DNA of 64,000 bases from Rhabdornis inornatus (GCA_013397075.1 VWZS01002368.1:62001-126000); one strand, 5' to 3'; shown: positions 47,301-62,100, counted from the first letter of the stretch. The notes: a model not told the origin generated them from the sequence alone. Numbers and translations are program-made.

Positions 47301-50300
47301 TGAACCAGCCTGTGACTGTCATCAGTGGATGTTTGAAACTGCTCTCATGGGAAGTATCTGGAAAGTGCAGTTGTACTGGCATTCTTGAGAGTGAACTAGT
47401 TCAGTGTTTTGGGTGATCTCAGGCTTTCAGGGTCAGAGTTTATCAACAGAGTCTGCTGTGTGGAGGGAAAAATACAATGGTGCTTGTGCAGGAGGAGAGG
47501 CTTTAAGCAAAGCTTGAGATTTCAACATGCTGTCAGGATTGCTGAAAACATGTAAACCTGTGAGAGCAGTTTGTTGCACAACCCTGGCAGCTCCAAAGAG
47601 GATTTGGACTAGTGACTCAGTACTCTGCTGTCCTGTGTTTTAGAGCAGCACCTCTCTTCTGATATTGTTTAGCAAGTGGAGAAGAAAATTTTTCATTATT
47701 GCATTTCAGGGGTAGGGCAAGACACTAGTAGAGACTGCACCTTGGTAATTCACCTTAATATCCAGTAGTTGCTCAGGAACAATGTGGATAGACCTGTGGC
47801 TTTAAGCGTAGGTGGGAACTGGTTTATATGGGACTGTCATTAGGCTGTCAAAGCCAACATTGACATAGTAAACGCAACAGAATATAGTAAGAGACTTCAT
47901 GAGAAGCATAGTGCAAAAAAGGTTTGCTTAAGGGTATCAAAACAGAATTTCTATGATAAACTCTTCCAGATAAATCATTTTGTCTTTTCTAGCCCAGAAT
48001 ATTTTTTCCCCTTGGAGAACAAGCATGGTACTGGCTGGAGGGAAAAGAGCCTTGCATTGTTGGTGGAGGTGTTTGGTGCAGAGGACAGGGAGGCACACCC
48101 AAGCACAACTGCAGATTGCTCCTGGTACCCCTGTCATGACATGTCCCAGCAGAATGGGGGATAACTATGTGTTTTAGCTCAAAGACCACTTACAGCCTTG
48201 TAGACTCAAAATCTTGTGAAAAACAAGAATACCAAGTGTTGAACTAGAATGGGAAAGGCAAAGAGCTTTTGCTGGTGGTCAGAGAACTTAACTCCTTCCG
48301 AATGAAGCCTCATGGAGAAACTTTCATAAAAACATAGACCTGAAGCCCTGGTCTCTGCCAGGAGAAACACAGGATTTCAGTCTCACTGTGTCTGGCAATT
48401 ATTCATTTTCTGTTTCTGTTTATCTATGCTTAGTGTTTTGGTCCATTGGGAATTACCTGCTGTATGAACATGCTTGAATAGGCCAGTTGATCTGTCTTAG
48501 GTGGGTCAATGTAGACTGTCTCCAGTTAAATTGTGAGTGCTAGAAACTCAGGCAGTTTTTGCAATAGCAAGTAGTACAATGTAAGAGTAACGGATTTTAG
48601 ATTGGAAGTTGGTACTGAGGATATGACATCCCCACGGTGAATTTAAGGAATTTTCCTGCTTTGGCCAACAGAATTCATATGGGAAAACACTTTTATTATT
48701 CCAATACACAATTTGAGGATTCAAAGCTTGAATGCTCACATCGGTAGAAGTGCAACTCTTGGCCTCAGTTCCATATATTTCTGTTTGCCCCAATATTGTA
48801 GTAGATCAGATTCGTGTATGTTAGAAACAGAAAATGTATCCTTGGTTGACTTTATATTTATTCTCTCTATATTTTCTCTCAAAATTATGTCTTGTTAGAC
48901 TAAAGTGCTTTGTAAGAAAGTCCTTTGATTTTTTTACTCATCTAGTTAATTATTAAATTAAACCCAGAAGAATATTTACCTATGCTCTGAATGAATTCCT
49001 ATTAATAGGAATAGGAACTTATTGGGTAAAAATGCCTTCAAGTTTATCCAGTTTCTTACCAATAGATCAGAATTCAGAAAACATTTTGTATATAGATCCA
49101 TGTTTTCCTAGCTAGTGGGGGAGGGGAAAGCTACATAGAATAATAACAACCATTAGGTGAAGAACAGCAACACACTATGTTAAACTGAAGTCTTCTTGGT
49201 TTCATTGGCTCATAGAGAAAACTCTCTAATGTTATTTCTCTGTAGTACTACAAGAGAAATAGTATATTTGAACATTAAGCATATCCTTTGAAATGAACTT
49301 GATTTGTCACAATTTATATGAAGGCATTTTTCAACTGTTATATCTATTTTTGCTTATTCAGTACTGTATTTAAATTCTATGTAAATTACTTTCAACATAG
49401 CACTTTGTTAAACTGGTCACTTAAATTAATCCCTAAGTAGCAGATGAACCAATTCTGAAAATCTGACCTCAAATACAATACAAGCAAAGAGCCTTCATGG
49501 TTTTGAATAAGTTGAACTTGTACTTTTACTAATATTATGGTTGTTCCTTTCTGTTCTGAGGAAGAATAACAGCCAGCATTTGTTGCAGAAGAGACTTTCC
49601 TGTCAGCTGATCTGAACCACAGCTCTTGTTAGCATTCCAGGATCCTAATCCTAAGGAAATCCCACCCCTGTCAATTAATGTTAAAGTTCACATGAGCAGG
49701 AGGTTTCAATTCTCATTTTTCCTTATTTATTAACAGAGCAACTGTCAGAGTACAAGTGCATTTGTCATTCAATGAGGAAACGGAAAATAATGAGACACTC
49801 ACGGCTGGTGCATTGTTTTGAATCTGCTCAACTCATAATCTGATGCATTCTGGAAAGAGAGAAAACAGGTTTTAGAGTTTACATGGAGATCATTTTAATC
49901 AAGAGCAATTCATGAAGTGAAATACATTATATTTTAAAAAGTGAATGAGAGAAAGACCTGAAAAAACAGTTTTTAGTTTTTAGCTACATGCTTGTCTCAT
50001 CTTAGTTAATGCTTAACTTCTTGTTATTGGCCTGTTGTAACATTTGTAGAAAGCTGGTAGCACACACTACATTGCTAAACTGGAATTTTACCGAGCATGT
50101 GGCAGATTAAATTAGGCTGGTTAATGAATCATTCAAGAAGTGATAAGCAAGCCATTTAATATGGTCTCTTTACCACAGAATTTCTTTGCATTTTTTTTCA
50201 CTCAAATCAGCAGATTAGTATAACAATGGCTGAGTGGAAGATACTTCAACAATGGCTGGGATATTATTAACCTCATGTTTGGTCTGTTCTTGTTCTAAAG

Positions 50301-52310
50301 TTCTGCATGACTTCTCAACCCATGAAAACGTGGTGATGAAAAAGAAATAGGATTTGTAGTGTTATACCTTGGCACATAAAGTGCCCATTCTAGTGCTGAA
50401 CAAGCTAATTCAGGTACAGGAAACAGTTTCACCAAATTATTTCAGTAGTTTGTGTAGCTCTATATACCTTTCACTGCAACGTGAGCAAGGAGTTCATGCA
50501 CTACTTTTGATGTTCAAACTAGTGCGCAGCTTGCAGTCAAACTTCTTAAGTCAGAGTTTTAAATTAGTCTAAATTAAACCTTTTTTTTTTATCTATGGCT
50601 TTTTCTTTAGTGCAAAATTTCTGGATTGTGAAGACCAAGAAGTGAAGTCTCTGGATTGTACCTGGACCAAAGTGTGGGGTTGCATGTTTTCAGTCCAGAA
50701 ACCTTCTAATGCTAAAATGCCCAGTTTTTCAGCATGGGTTTCAGCAGAGGAAAAGTCAGGCTGAAAACATGTCCGTTTAGTAGATGCAATTCTAACCCTC
50801 CATCTATTTTTGTGTTGGGAAGAGCAAATTAATTTGTGTGTTTCCTGACACTTCCTAGGCATACCTATATTGAATGTGAAATCTCTGAAACTAGAGATAC
50901 TTTCCAGTGAACTCAATGATCTTGAGTTCATTGTAGTATGACAGATGTTTGCCCAGGTCTATCTGTTTTTTCTGAATAACATTCCAGCCATCAGTCCCAA
51001 ACCAAACTATTTTGCCTTTTCTTTCACCATCTCATCAGCATGATAGATGGGTTTGTATCAGGCATGCAAATGGAGACACTAATATGTGTATAAGAGAATA
51101 TCAAGTGGAGAACGTATACATTCTCAGAGAAAACATATTTCCTCAGTCTAAATTCCAGTGAATCTCTGCATTTCTTTGACATATTTGTTGTGAAAATATG
51201 CTATTTCAGACAGTAGAGAAGCCCCTACATTTAATACTTAGACTGTAATTATACTGTAACAAAAAGCAGCTGCATATGTACATGTAGTGGGTATGGTAAT
51301 CAGCAGATGATCCAGCAGATCTAGAAATCACTAAATTCCTGAGAACATTTAAAACTCTATTGAGCTGTGTGATTGCCATACAGGCCCATTTGGGCTCCTT
51401 TGGCTTCATCAGCTGCTGTGGTGACTCAACAAATTGCCTCTGCATATCAATGACCAGCAGGAGTAGAACTATTTCCTCACCTCCTCTCCAACTCTTTAAG
51501 TAAGAAGAGGAGTAGGAGGTAGCTATGCTTTTTTATTGCAAGGGTTTGATTCTTGCTCACTCCCTTTTCTTTGCAAAATAGAGTATTTAAACCTTTGCTT
51601 GTGGTATAAAGATTGCCAGGGTATAATGGCTTGGGGATTTCAGAGAAATGTCTGGTGTAACTTTCAGTCCTTCCAAGATGCTGTTTGCTGGAAGGTCCTG
51701 CCTAAGCACAGCTGCCTTTCCACACAGGCAAGTGCTGTGTGCATGGTCAGATCAGGCACTTTTTAAACTTGCAGTGGAGCTTGGTAGAGAAGGGACCTAT
51801 GGATCTAAGCAATTCCTTTATTGGGGAATGCTTTATTGAGAGAGTTTTAAGCTATTTCTCCTCCACTGGGACACTCTTCAATGAGGAGATCAAGCTATGT
51901 GTCTCACTGGGGTTTGAGATGATTGATATCTATGAGTCCAGCTGAAAGCTTTTTTTTCAATTTTTTTTTTCTTCTGTAAAATGCACTATTGATTGAAACT
52001 AAGATCTGCTGCTGCTCTTTAGCAGCAGAATTCTGGTCCTAGGAAAGACTACAAAAATATCTTGCAAACTCAACACTTCTGAAATTGCATGGTAGCTTCT
52101 GTAGAAAGATGACTAATGCCTCCAGGTTTTAATTAACCATTGCTTCTGTTGTTGCTTATGATATACATTGTTAGTGATTCATATTGGCATGAATGGAATC
52201 AGTTGCAAATGCAAATGTGTGATAAAGAAGAAGTTAAAGTAGTTTCTTTCCTGGAGGGATTTGAGTTGCCAAATATACAATGAGGAAATAAAGGGACAGA
52301 TTCTTCCTTA

Positions 52311-52380
52311 GGTTTTTTTTGTTTGTTTTTTTTTTTTTTTGGTGTGTGTTTGGTTTGTTGTTCTGTCTGTTTTGGTTTTT
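52311..52380. repeat. T/G-rich low-complexity tract
   Basis: Runs of T broken by G, with a GTGTGTGTT core. No polypeptide or element is recognisable. Confidence 0.85.
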
Positions 52381-53067
52381 ATGTTTACAGTTTTATATTA
52401 GAGCACAATTTAGAAAGCATATAAAAAAATCTCTTCTAGCCTGCTATTGATTTCTTCATTTCTACTGGCTGCTTCATTTACCCAACATCAACTTTCTCAG
52501 TAACTCACTTCAGTAGCTCAGAGTAACCAAAATTCCTAGCTTGCAGATCGAGCCAACCAGCTTTGTTCTGCAGATAGCATCCTGGAGTGAGAGAAATGCT
52601 GTAGCAGTGCAAGTGTTTGAGGTGTGTCTTTTGTTCCTTTACTTGCAGAAGCATGTCTTGGACCTGAGCCTATCCTGCTGTAGCTGCTTGCCACCATGGT
52701 GCTGACAAAGGAGATGTCTTGCATCAAAAACAAAGAGAAGGTATGATCTGTAGAGCCAGTGGGGTGGGTGGGATTTAGGGCATTTTGCAGTCCTGGGGAT
52801 GCCTGGTAGGTGGATAATGATAGTGAGTGTGTGGTAGGAAGGTAAAAGGAATGGGGCAAAATGTTGCAACACAATATACATATATTGTATGTCATGTAGC
52901 ATAAATGACACCCTCATTTGGCCCAGGCATAGCACCTCTCTAAGGAAGGCTCCTAAGTCATGAACATTGATGTCAGCAGCCACAGAACTTGATGTGTTTT
53001 GGATTCTGTGTTTGCCTTGGAGTTTTTTTGCCATGCTTTTAGGGTTGCTGAGATTGTGTGAATGGAT

Positions 53068-53109
53068 GGTTTCAATGGAGTTGTTGATGGTTTCAGTGGA
53101 GTTGTTGCC
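53068..53109 (+). repeat. Two tandem copies of a 21-bp unit
   Basis: GGTTTCAATGGAGTTGTTGAT followed by GGTTTCAGTGGAGTTGTTGCC: three differences in 21 bases. A short local duplication. Confidence 0.85.
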
Positions 53110-56100
53110 TAAGAAAAGTTTTCAAATGTTTTTGGAGAAGGTTGTTGATAGAGTTGATTGCATGATACAGTGTTTTCAATTCTGTTTTGAAGTTCACTGA
53201 AGTACATCTTTCCCCTTCCTTACTTTCCAGCCCTTTCTGGTAGGCACTTGTATGAGATGGTTACAGCTGCAGGTGCAAAGAACACCTTGAACAACTCAGG
53301 ACAGCTGTGAAGGATCAGTATGAACTTGAAAATGTCAGATTTTGATGTGAATGAGGGTGAGGGGATTCCTTTGACATTATGATAAACAAACATAGTGTGA
53401 TGCTAGCTAAACTGTCAATATCTGGGCAGTAAGATTCATGTAAGGTGACAGTCTTGACATTACCTTATAAAAATTCAGAGCTACATTCTCTAACATTGCC
53501 AGTTGTGAGCATGGACAGCTTTGGAGATGTTTGTTGCTTTTTGTGTGTATATACGTATATTTGAATGTAATAATGTATAATGAATTTGACTTCCTCCTAA
53601 TTTTCTTCAATGATTTTTCTTTGAGGGGAAGGAGCACAGACAGATTTACTTGACAAAAAGGAATTCCATTTTGTTGTGATAAAGTAAATGCATAATACAG
53701 AAGTTCTGTATTAAGTATGGTCAAGTTTATGTTAAGACTAGGTAATGAAAACTGTTCTTAAGAAAAACGTCTCTAAAGAGCTCTGGTAGCAGATTAGGAG
53801 GAATGTACAGCTACATTTTTGATTTTTGAGAGACGTAGATTTGAAGTATAAATAAAAACTATCTACATTTAGGCAGTCAATATAAATAAAAATCTGTAAA
53901 ATAATAAAATTGTAATAAGTCATATCAATAATATACCTTATTAATTGGCATGGCAGTCTATCTGTAATTACTTTGGCATTTCTTAGTAAAAGTGTCCTTA
54001 TGGTATATGAAAATATCTCTGGGGAATAAAAATAAGATTTCAGTGCTGGCCTCTAGAGAAACAACCTGAGATACAGACTTTTGTCAGTGATATCTGGCAA
54101 AAACTGCCAGTGTCTCAGACTGCATAAATCATGGAATAAATGCATAGAAGAAATTTTATTTTTCTTTAATAAAGGAGAGCTATGCCCCAAGGGGCTGGGG
54201 GAGAAGTGGAGAGAAGGTAAATAAAATATGAGAGACTTAAAATTAGAAGTTAGTTCAGAAAGGATGACATAATAGAGAGCCGTTTCTATCGTGAATAGGG
54301 AATTACTGTTTTTAAGGGAATTGGCCTTTTTAAAGTGTGCAAAACTGACATCTAGTGGTAGCAATAGCACTTTGTGTGCAAAGTGGCTTTACAGTGAGAC
54401 CAGTTTGCAGAGCAGATTAACAGATTGTAACTATATTGCATACTAAAATTGCACTTCTCTGTACTTTAGCTGGGTGCTGCAGAGCATTCCAAATGAAATC
54501 TTCCTTCTTTTAGCAATCTCTCACTTATATCATGCCAGGGTGCAGGTCATCTTTCTGAATGCATGCCTCATGCTAGAGAACTGATGAACAGTTCCATTAA
54601 AGGAGAAAAGGTTGAAAGGGGCATGAGGGTTAAAAAACAGATGAGGGTAAGAGTTACAGAACTTCAGGGTCAATTGGGAAACTTTTTGGCAGCTACCAAT
54701 CCTAGAGCTCTTATGAATGAACGGGAGAAGTCTGGCCTCAGAGCTGTGATGTGTTTCTCAGCTCTGGCATTACTCATGAGTGTAAGCTCCTCTGGGAGAG
54801 GAAGCAGGACTTCATGGCCAAAACTGAGATCTCACATGAATTCAGGCAAAATATGTGGGCTCTGAAGCATATAGGCCTGTGCTTAAATAATTCCCATCTT
54901 CATTTGCTGAATCATAGTTAATATATTAATTTCTAATTCACATTGTTATTCAAAGGGCATTAAAAAGTATTTTTCTTTTCTCTTTTGTCTAGCTTATGTT
55001 TTTAGTGTCGTTGAAGAAAAAAATCCCTTGCTAAAACTCTGCATGATGCCTGCCCCACTGAGGCTTTAATTTATCTTTGCCTCCAGTGCCATTATGTACA
55101 CAATATATAAATTACTAGTAACTAGCAAAGGTATGCAAAAATGAAGTATCAATTATTTTAAAAATTATTTTTTAAAACATAGCTTAGGGGCACCACACCA
55201 CAGTCAAAGGGTGCCATTTGAAATGAACATGGAAAAATATAAAAGCATTATTGAAATCTGTCTTCCAGATGGTAATATGAAAGAGATCAGCAATAGAAGA
55301 CTGGGTGAAGACAATGACAAATCTGAAGGAAGAAGGGAAAAGCAAGTGTGCTTCAGTGAAAGTGTAATTAGAAGTGGGGGGACAAAAAAATCATAGATTA
55401 TTTTTTCTGGGTTAGCAGTTTGTGGCAAGAAATGTCAAACTATATTGGTCAATTTCTGATTGTAAGTGTTTATTTTACAGTCTTCAAATTCATGACAACT
55501 GTTGCAAATATTTCAGAGATAAAAAATGTTGGTAGCATAATTCTAATTCAACATAGCTCTGTGCAGTTTCAAGGCTGTGGTGAATCATATGCTGCCTCTA
55601 TCATTCCATTTCTGTTACTTTCAAAACATGGTGAATCATATTTGTTGAACACAAATGTTGACATTCTGCAGTGAGGCTTGAGTCACAGTTATAGAAGTGG
55701 TATAAGAAACAGCAGCTGTCATTTCAGATAGGCGAGCCGGGTGCTTTAGTGGGAAAGCAGAGCCGAGCAGCAATCCTGTTTGCTGCAGAGCTGCTCTCTA
55801 AGGACAAGATTAGTTGTTAACAGTTGTGCCAGCTAGAGCTGGGAGATGCGATCTTGTCTGTCCTGAACCTGGTAATCCAGTGCAGGTGCTTAGCAGTTCT
55901 AATAAGCTTTTGACCTTGGGTCTGAGTGGGAGTGGTTGCAATGACATGAGGCCAATTGTACATGCAGAGTCACACTTTGCACTCCCTGGGGCTACTTCTT
56001 ACCTCTTGGACACTGGTGCCTCTCCAAAGCTGTGGAAGCATAAGTCGTGCTAGTAGCACCAGAATTGTTAATATACATGAGATCTCTAAGATTTTGGAGC

Positions 56101-59100
56101 AGCTGTCTCTGCATTTGGCTTACATAAAACCTTGGATAGTACAAATGGAGTTGTGTTGCTGGCAGTGGGGGTAGCAAGGGAATATATTCAGGATGTGCTT
56201 GTTGTAAACAGGACTGCTGGGGTTGGGTTTCTTGGTCTGCTGTGGGTTTGTCATCCATCAAGGAATGCTACTGTTATTTTGTCCTCAGGCATGCTTTTAG
56301 TTAAAAAATTGCCCATCTAAGATTGTGTTACTAAGAGCCATATTCAACATGTAATGGGAGTTTGAGATCTAGATGTTTCCCTTGCTGGAAGGAACAGTAG
56401 AGTACTTTACATTCTTTAGGGCAGCTGGAATTATTTTATTACGGAGATCAGTTTGTAGTACTGCTGCTCTAATGCTTCAAATTAAAACCAAAGGGTTTTA
56501 GGAATGATTTGATAAAGTTTCACATGCATTGAGCTCTATGGTTCTGAGAATTCTGTACTGCCTCACCTACCACTTTTTTTTAGCTGTCAAGTTGTTAGAA
56601 ACATGTTTTTTCTTTGACTGAAGAAATATTCTATTCTTTCAATAGTATCTCAGTGAACTTCTGTGGTTTGCATTGTTCTGAGGAAACTGCCTATTGCAAT
56701 AGTACCATCTCGTTAAGAGCTCAGTGAAACATTAAATTAGTTGACCCTTTATTCTTATATATGCTATGAGTTGGTTCACCAGTGATTTATTTGTGTATGA
56801 CCTAGGGTTTCTAAGCCCAGGAGCTGTTTGTTCATACTTGACTGTCCAAGACTTTTTGAACCTGTTTTACTCAATCTCAGTGTGGAATGAATGGTCTTCT
56901 CCTTGAAAGCTGGCTGCAGAAGTAGCCTTGTTCTAGGACAGACAGTAAGATTTGATTTGCAATATAAATCTGTTTATATAGTGAATACAATGGGAAAGAT
57001 AATGTTATTTTTCCTAGAACATGATGTCCCCATTATTCTTAGGCTGGCCTGGTGGAGAGATGAGAGGTTTCCAAGGTTCTTTCAAAAATGATACTGTCTT
57101 CCTCACTGGCAGTGTAATGTTCTGTGGGCCAAGCTCTGTCTGTATTTTCATGTCCTTATTGAAAGGGCATTTACTGGAACACAGAAAATAAAAACACTTC
57201 CCATATCTTTGTAGTAATGCACAATATATGCTTAAGCAAATTGAGTTTTAGTGTTTGAAAGAGGAAGGAAGTTACCACATACAGAAATAACTGTGACCAC
57301 CAGAAATTTAGTCTCAGCAAAAAAATCAGCAGAGCCTCTGCTGATGTAGGCAGCAAGATTAGGGAGTCTGATTTCTTTTTATGAGAAGACAGAATTCAAA
57401 AGGGCCAGCTGAAATTCTTCTAGCAGAACCATTTATCTCTAAAAATGCTTCATCAATTAAAACAAGTTGTTTTTCAGGGCTTCTTTCATTTCATTGATGA
57501 TTAAGACTTTATTAATAAAATGGTAAAGTTGAATCAATTAGTTTTCAAGTTTTTCAACAGGTAAGGTAAAAGACCAAAACGAGGCATGCAAGCATTACTG
57601 CCTTAGTGGTTCCAAAGCACTTTATTTTTACTTTTATGGTAAGTTTGCAGCTATTCCTTCTGAATCAGAGCAAAGGGAAATATTGAAGCGTCAAAAGTTC
57701 CATTTTTGGCCACAACTAAGAATTAAGGCCTGGAAAATATTTCTAGTCTGTAGTCAAAATGCCAGTCACCTGAGAACAGGACATGCTGCAGAAGTGTCCT
57801 CAGTCCAGAGAGTCCTGTTAGAAGCAGACCTGGTGCTTTAAAAACTGACTTCTCCTCAGGACTCAGTCCAAGGTATGAGTGCAGTATGCTGTTGACCCAG
57901 TTTAATGGTGACATAGAGCAGAATTGACACTGTCAGCTTCTGTTAATAATCTTGCCTTTGTCAGGGCTGAACCAGGTCTGAGGCCAGCTGCTGCTTCCAG
58001 CTACCTGAGTCCACTTCCAGTCACTGCATGCTGGTGATTTGGGTCAAGTGGTGCCCTTCTGTGTCTAGCTTGTACTGTGAAAACAGACTGTCCCTTGGCT
58101 GTGTGATTATGTGCAGTTTCTTTCTAGTTCATCTTTCCTATTGAAACCATCTGGTTTTGCTATTTGGTATTTCCTTAAGTGAGCAGACATCTCTGCAAGT
58201 ATGAAAAAGTCGCTTCAGTTCATCTCATTTGCTTACTAAGTGTATGAGAGGAAGCAAGCTAAAATGGTTGTGATGGTGGTGTTTTCAGTATTTGAATATT
58301 GAGATAGTAGGAAGAGTAATGCCTGTAAACAATGGCCCAGGCTGAGTTGGTGCAAGATACTTTGTGCATTGCAGTGAAATACAAATTCAGTTTTCTGGGT
58401 AGTGACTGTTTCCATTCTGCTCTCGTGAGGGACACTGAAAATGACAACAGGAAACAGCCTGTCAGGAATCAATTCTCAGGTCATTGGTAGCTGAGACTGG
58501 CAAGGACTCTTTTCTTAGGGGAAGTTAAGTCATAATCTTAGTTAACTGCTGCTGTACAAGCCAAGTAACTAAATACAGGTGTTCCCCAGGTGTGTCTGGC
58601 TGTTGGGAGCAGTGAGATCAATCTTGGAGCATCCCAAGTGGGTGACATTGGACCTTTCAGCTCTCCCCTGCTGGCCAGGGGCCTGGGAACTGTGCAGATG
58701 TGCTCCCTGCTGACACTGCCTGCACAATCAGCTGCCTTCTGCTTTCCTGCAGCTAGACAAAAACAATTAGAACAAGAAGTGCTGGGAAACAGCTGAGACC
58801 AAAAAAGCTGCAGAGAAGGAGTATGAGAATGATCTTACCTCTCAGAGCAAATACTATGGCAGAAGCTATCAGCAACAGTTAAGCTGTAACAGCAGTCTCA
58901 AAAGCAAAACCTATATATTCTTGAAAGATTAAGAAAGAACATCTGCATAATTGTGAGCACATTACATTTCATCAAGGAAACTAGAAGTAGCAAATCTTAA
59001 TTATGAGAATACTCTTACTGAATCAGGAAACCAAATGTGGCTTAGTACGTGCCTGCCTACCCTAAATACTTTGTCTGGCTGTCTTCTCTTTGGAAATAAA

Positions 59101-62100
59101 CCACCTCATAAGCACCTTGAGCATCTACATTGAGGAAACAATTTCAAATGCCAACACAGACATGTGCTGGGCTACTTGACTTTGAAAGTACTCACTGGAT
59201 AGTGGAATAGATTTGCTGTACCTCCTTTGATACTGGTTTAGGTTTTTGAGGGAGTGCTTTAGTTCCTCTCTTTAGATTTTTATAATCTCAGTGGTTATAG
59301 CTATCCTGTATAGATACTCTTTAATTCACATAGTCACGAGTATGTCATGTATCTCTATGTGTAGGCATCTTTAAAATGAGCACTTGATTTGTTGCTTCAC
59401 ATTACCTCAGCCACAGCAAGCAATATTATTAATAGTGGGTAATCACTGACTCCATCAGCAAGATCATGACTGCTGCATTACAATGGCTGAAATAACTCTG
59501 TGTAAAGGTAGACCTTAAAGTGCTGGCTGGCAGTCATTGCAAGTAGGACAAAACACCACAAATAGTGATAATTTAGGTAAGCAGCAGAGGTACCAAGATT
59601 GAGCACAACTAAGACCTGTTACTGTGAAGCACACCTGCCAGGTCTAAGTTGCTGCAAGAACTAAGCCTTCACAACTGTTGTGTGTTGAAAAGACTGTCTG
59701 CCAATAGTGCATGCAACATGTGGCTCTGGCTCAAACAGAAGAAACTATTTCTGCCCCTGAAGAAAAACAACTACACATGCCTACAACTGTAAATATCTTC
59801 ATTCAAAGTATGGAAAAATCTGTGTTGGGTCACAGCAGTGAGTCTGGATGAAGACTTCTAAGGTGGGGAGGAGGACAGGTATAGCACAGAGAATCACCTC
59901 TCTCCTGGTCTGTGGTTGGGACCAGGTGCTGCTTAGTGGTTTATGGCCAGGGCAACCCCAGATTTTGAGAGCCACATCTTGAAGGGGCAAAGCCAAAGGC
60001 TAGTACAGTATTGCTCAGTGAGAACCACTGACACAAAGAGCTTTACAAACTTTCTCAGTAAGTACTCAGCTACAAAGTGGTTAAGGATATTTGATTTAAA
60101 CATCTGCTTTATTTTTCTCAGTTTGGAAATTTGAAAGACAGTTGATAGAGCATTCCTTGCCCCCCACCCCAATACCCTGTCTTCTGGGATGCCAATAAAT
60201 TTATTAGTGTGCTTAAATGGTTTAATTATTTTCTGGTTTAATGCAATCAACAATGTCTTCTGTCAGTGCAACACATCTGGTGCTAATGATGCTTCTGGAT
60301 GATAGATGTTGTGGGGATAGCTATCAGGGTAACTTAATTTGAGAGGTTTGATTTCCTTTTGCTTTAGCTGTCAAGACCTGAACAGTTAGTGTCAGTTAGA
60401 AAGAAGCAAAGGAAAAAGTGCTTTGAAAGTTTTTCACCTTTGTTCTTACATGGAAATTTAACAGTATAATGACCTATTTGTCAAGTGACATGTATCTATC
60501 TAATAGATGTTAAACTATTAGATGATTTTGATAGGAAAAAGGAGATCTAGTTTTGGATGTAGGACTCAACATATTAGGTTAAAGTTGTGGTGTTCCTGTG
60601 CATATTTATATTGCTCTACAGACTATCAGAATGTAAGTGATACGGTATTTCCTTTTCATATACTTCTGTATTGCTGCTTGGTCTTTACACACAAACATTT
60701 ATTTATTTGGATTTCATGCTGGATCTGTATATTTAATCAAAGTCCTGGGGTACCCAGCATGTGCATCTTTCCCTTCCCTTTCAGCATGAAGAATCTTCAT
60801 AAATGTAAATTCGATCTTTTACTCTGTGACACTTCACAGTAGCCAGTGAAATCTGTCTACTTCTAAAGTTCTCAAACCTTCCAAGTATTCAGATATTATA
60901 ATCTTGCTCTTAGTATATTCAGCATTGATATTATAGCATTAGATACTGTTCAGGAATGCACGTGAAGCAGACTTCCTTTTGGCCATTCTTGAAGTGACCC
61001 AAGTTAATTGTGAGCAAGGCAGTTAATGTGGGTTATAAAAATGATGCCAAATGTCATTGAAATGACTCTTCCACTATATATAAATATACATGAATCTCCT
61101 TTATAAAAATATTTTTCTACCAATTTTTGAAATTTACATTACAGTAGTTAGCAAGCATGGCTCTTGGAGTGAAATAAATATCAGAATATATATTTAAAGT
61201 GTCTAAAAATAAATATTTTTGTTTCAAGGCTTTATAAGTCAATGACCCAACATGTTGTTGACAGCTGAGATTAAATGCTTACAAGAAATTCCAAATTTCC
61301 ACTGACATACAGACACTCTTTCCTTTCCTGGCAGTTCATAAAACAACACTTGAGTTTCAGTATGCTGCCATTGCACCATTTTGGAGCAGTATGTCTTTAA
61401 ATCTATTACCAAGCTTGTGCAGAGTTCATAGTGTGGGGAGAAAGGAAAAGCAGCATGTTTTCTTTGAGAAAAGTTGAGCTTTGAAAGCTACGGGAAGTTT
61501 TGGAATGTTAAAAGACAGACCAGCTGAGATATATTAACAGGCAAAGAGCAAGAGAAGAGGTCAAAATTGTACATGCAAATGTCCTTTCACATCCTAGTAA
61601 TTTCTGAAGATTCACATGGCTTCAAAAATAAGCTCATTCCAGGAAAACAATACACATATTTTTGAACAGTTCTAATATTAGCCTGTCATTATAATGGTAT
61701 CTGGAAGCCACTGGTATTTCTGCTGAGATGAAAGTGACCAACATGTTAACTTTAAATTACTCTCCTAACCCCAGTTTCCTTGTGTGTGGGAGTAGTTTCT
61801 ATTTAGGAAAAAGTCACTGTTGGTTAATTTTGTCTGTCCCTTTCTCACCCTCAAACCATTGACTAATACTGAAATTTAGCGTAGAGTGAATATTTCCATT
61901 TTTATATTTAAATGCTTTAATCAAAGTTTTAAAGAATTTTATAGTGCAGAGTGATGGACATGAAGTATTGTTTACGTGCAGAAGCAAACTAGGAATTGTA
62001 TGAACACTGAGCACTACTATAAAAAAAGATATGCTGCTCTCTAAATGATTTGATGATTTGTGAAAGTCAAGAGGCAATAATGGATGATCATATTACATAA

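Larger units (their letters stand above)
37280..49790. other. Intergenic region upstream of BLNK, part 2
   Basis: No recognised gene. Contains the A/C-rich tract at 38.8 kb, the TG microsatellite at 44.25 kb, and two plus-strand splice-flanked open candidates at 42453-42554 and 45222-45353 (see findings). No DNTT exon was recognised. Confidence 0.7.

Noticed and set aside
48995..49012. 18-bp perfect palindrome ATTCCTATTAATAGGAAT
   Set aside because: Short, AT-rich and isolated; expected occasionally by chance in 64 kb.
1503..61581. About ten perfect octamer motifs (ATGCAAAT/ATTTGCAT) across the window
   Set aside because: The number is only modestly above chance for AT-rich DNA of this length; no clustering except possibly the one near exon 1.
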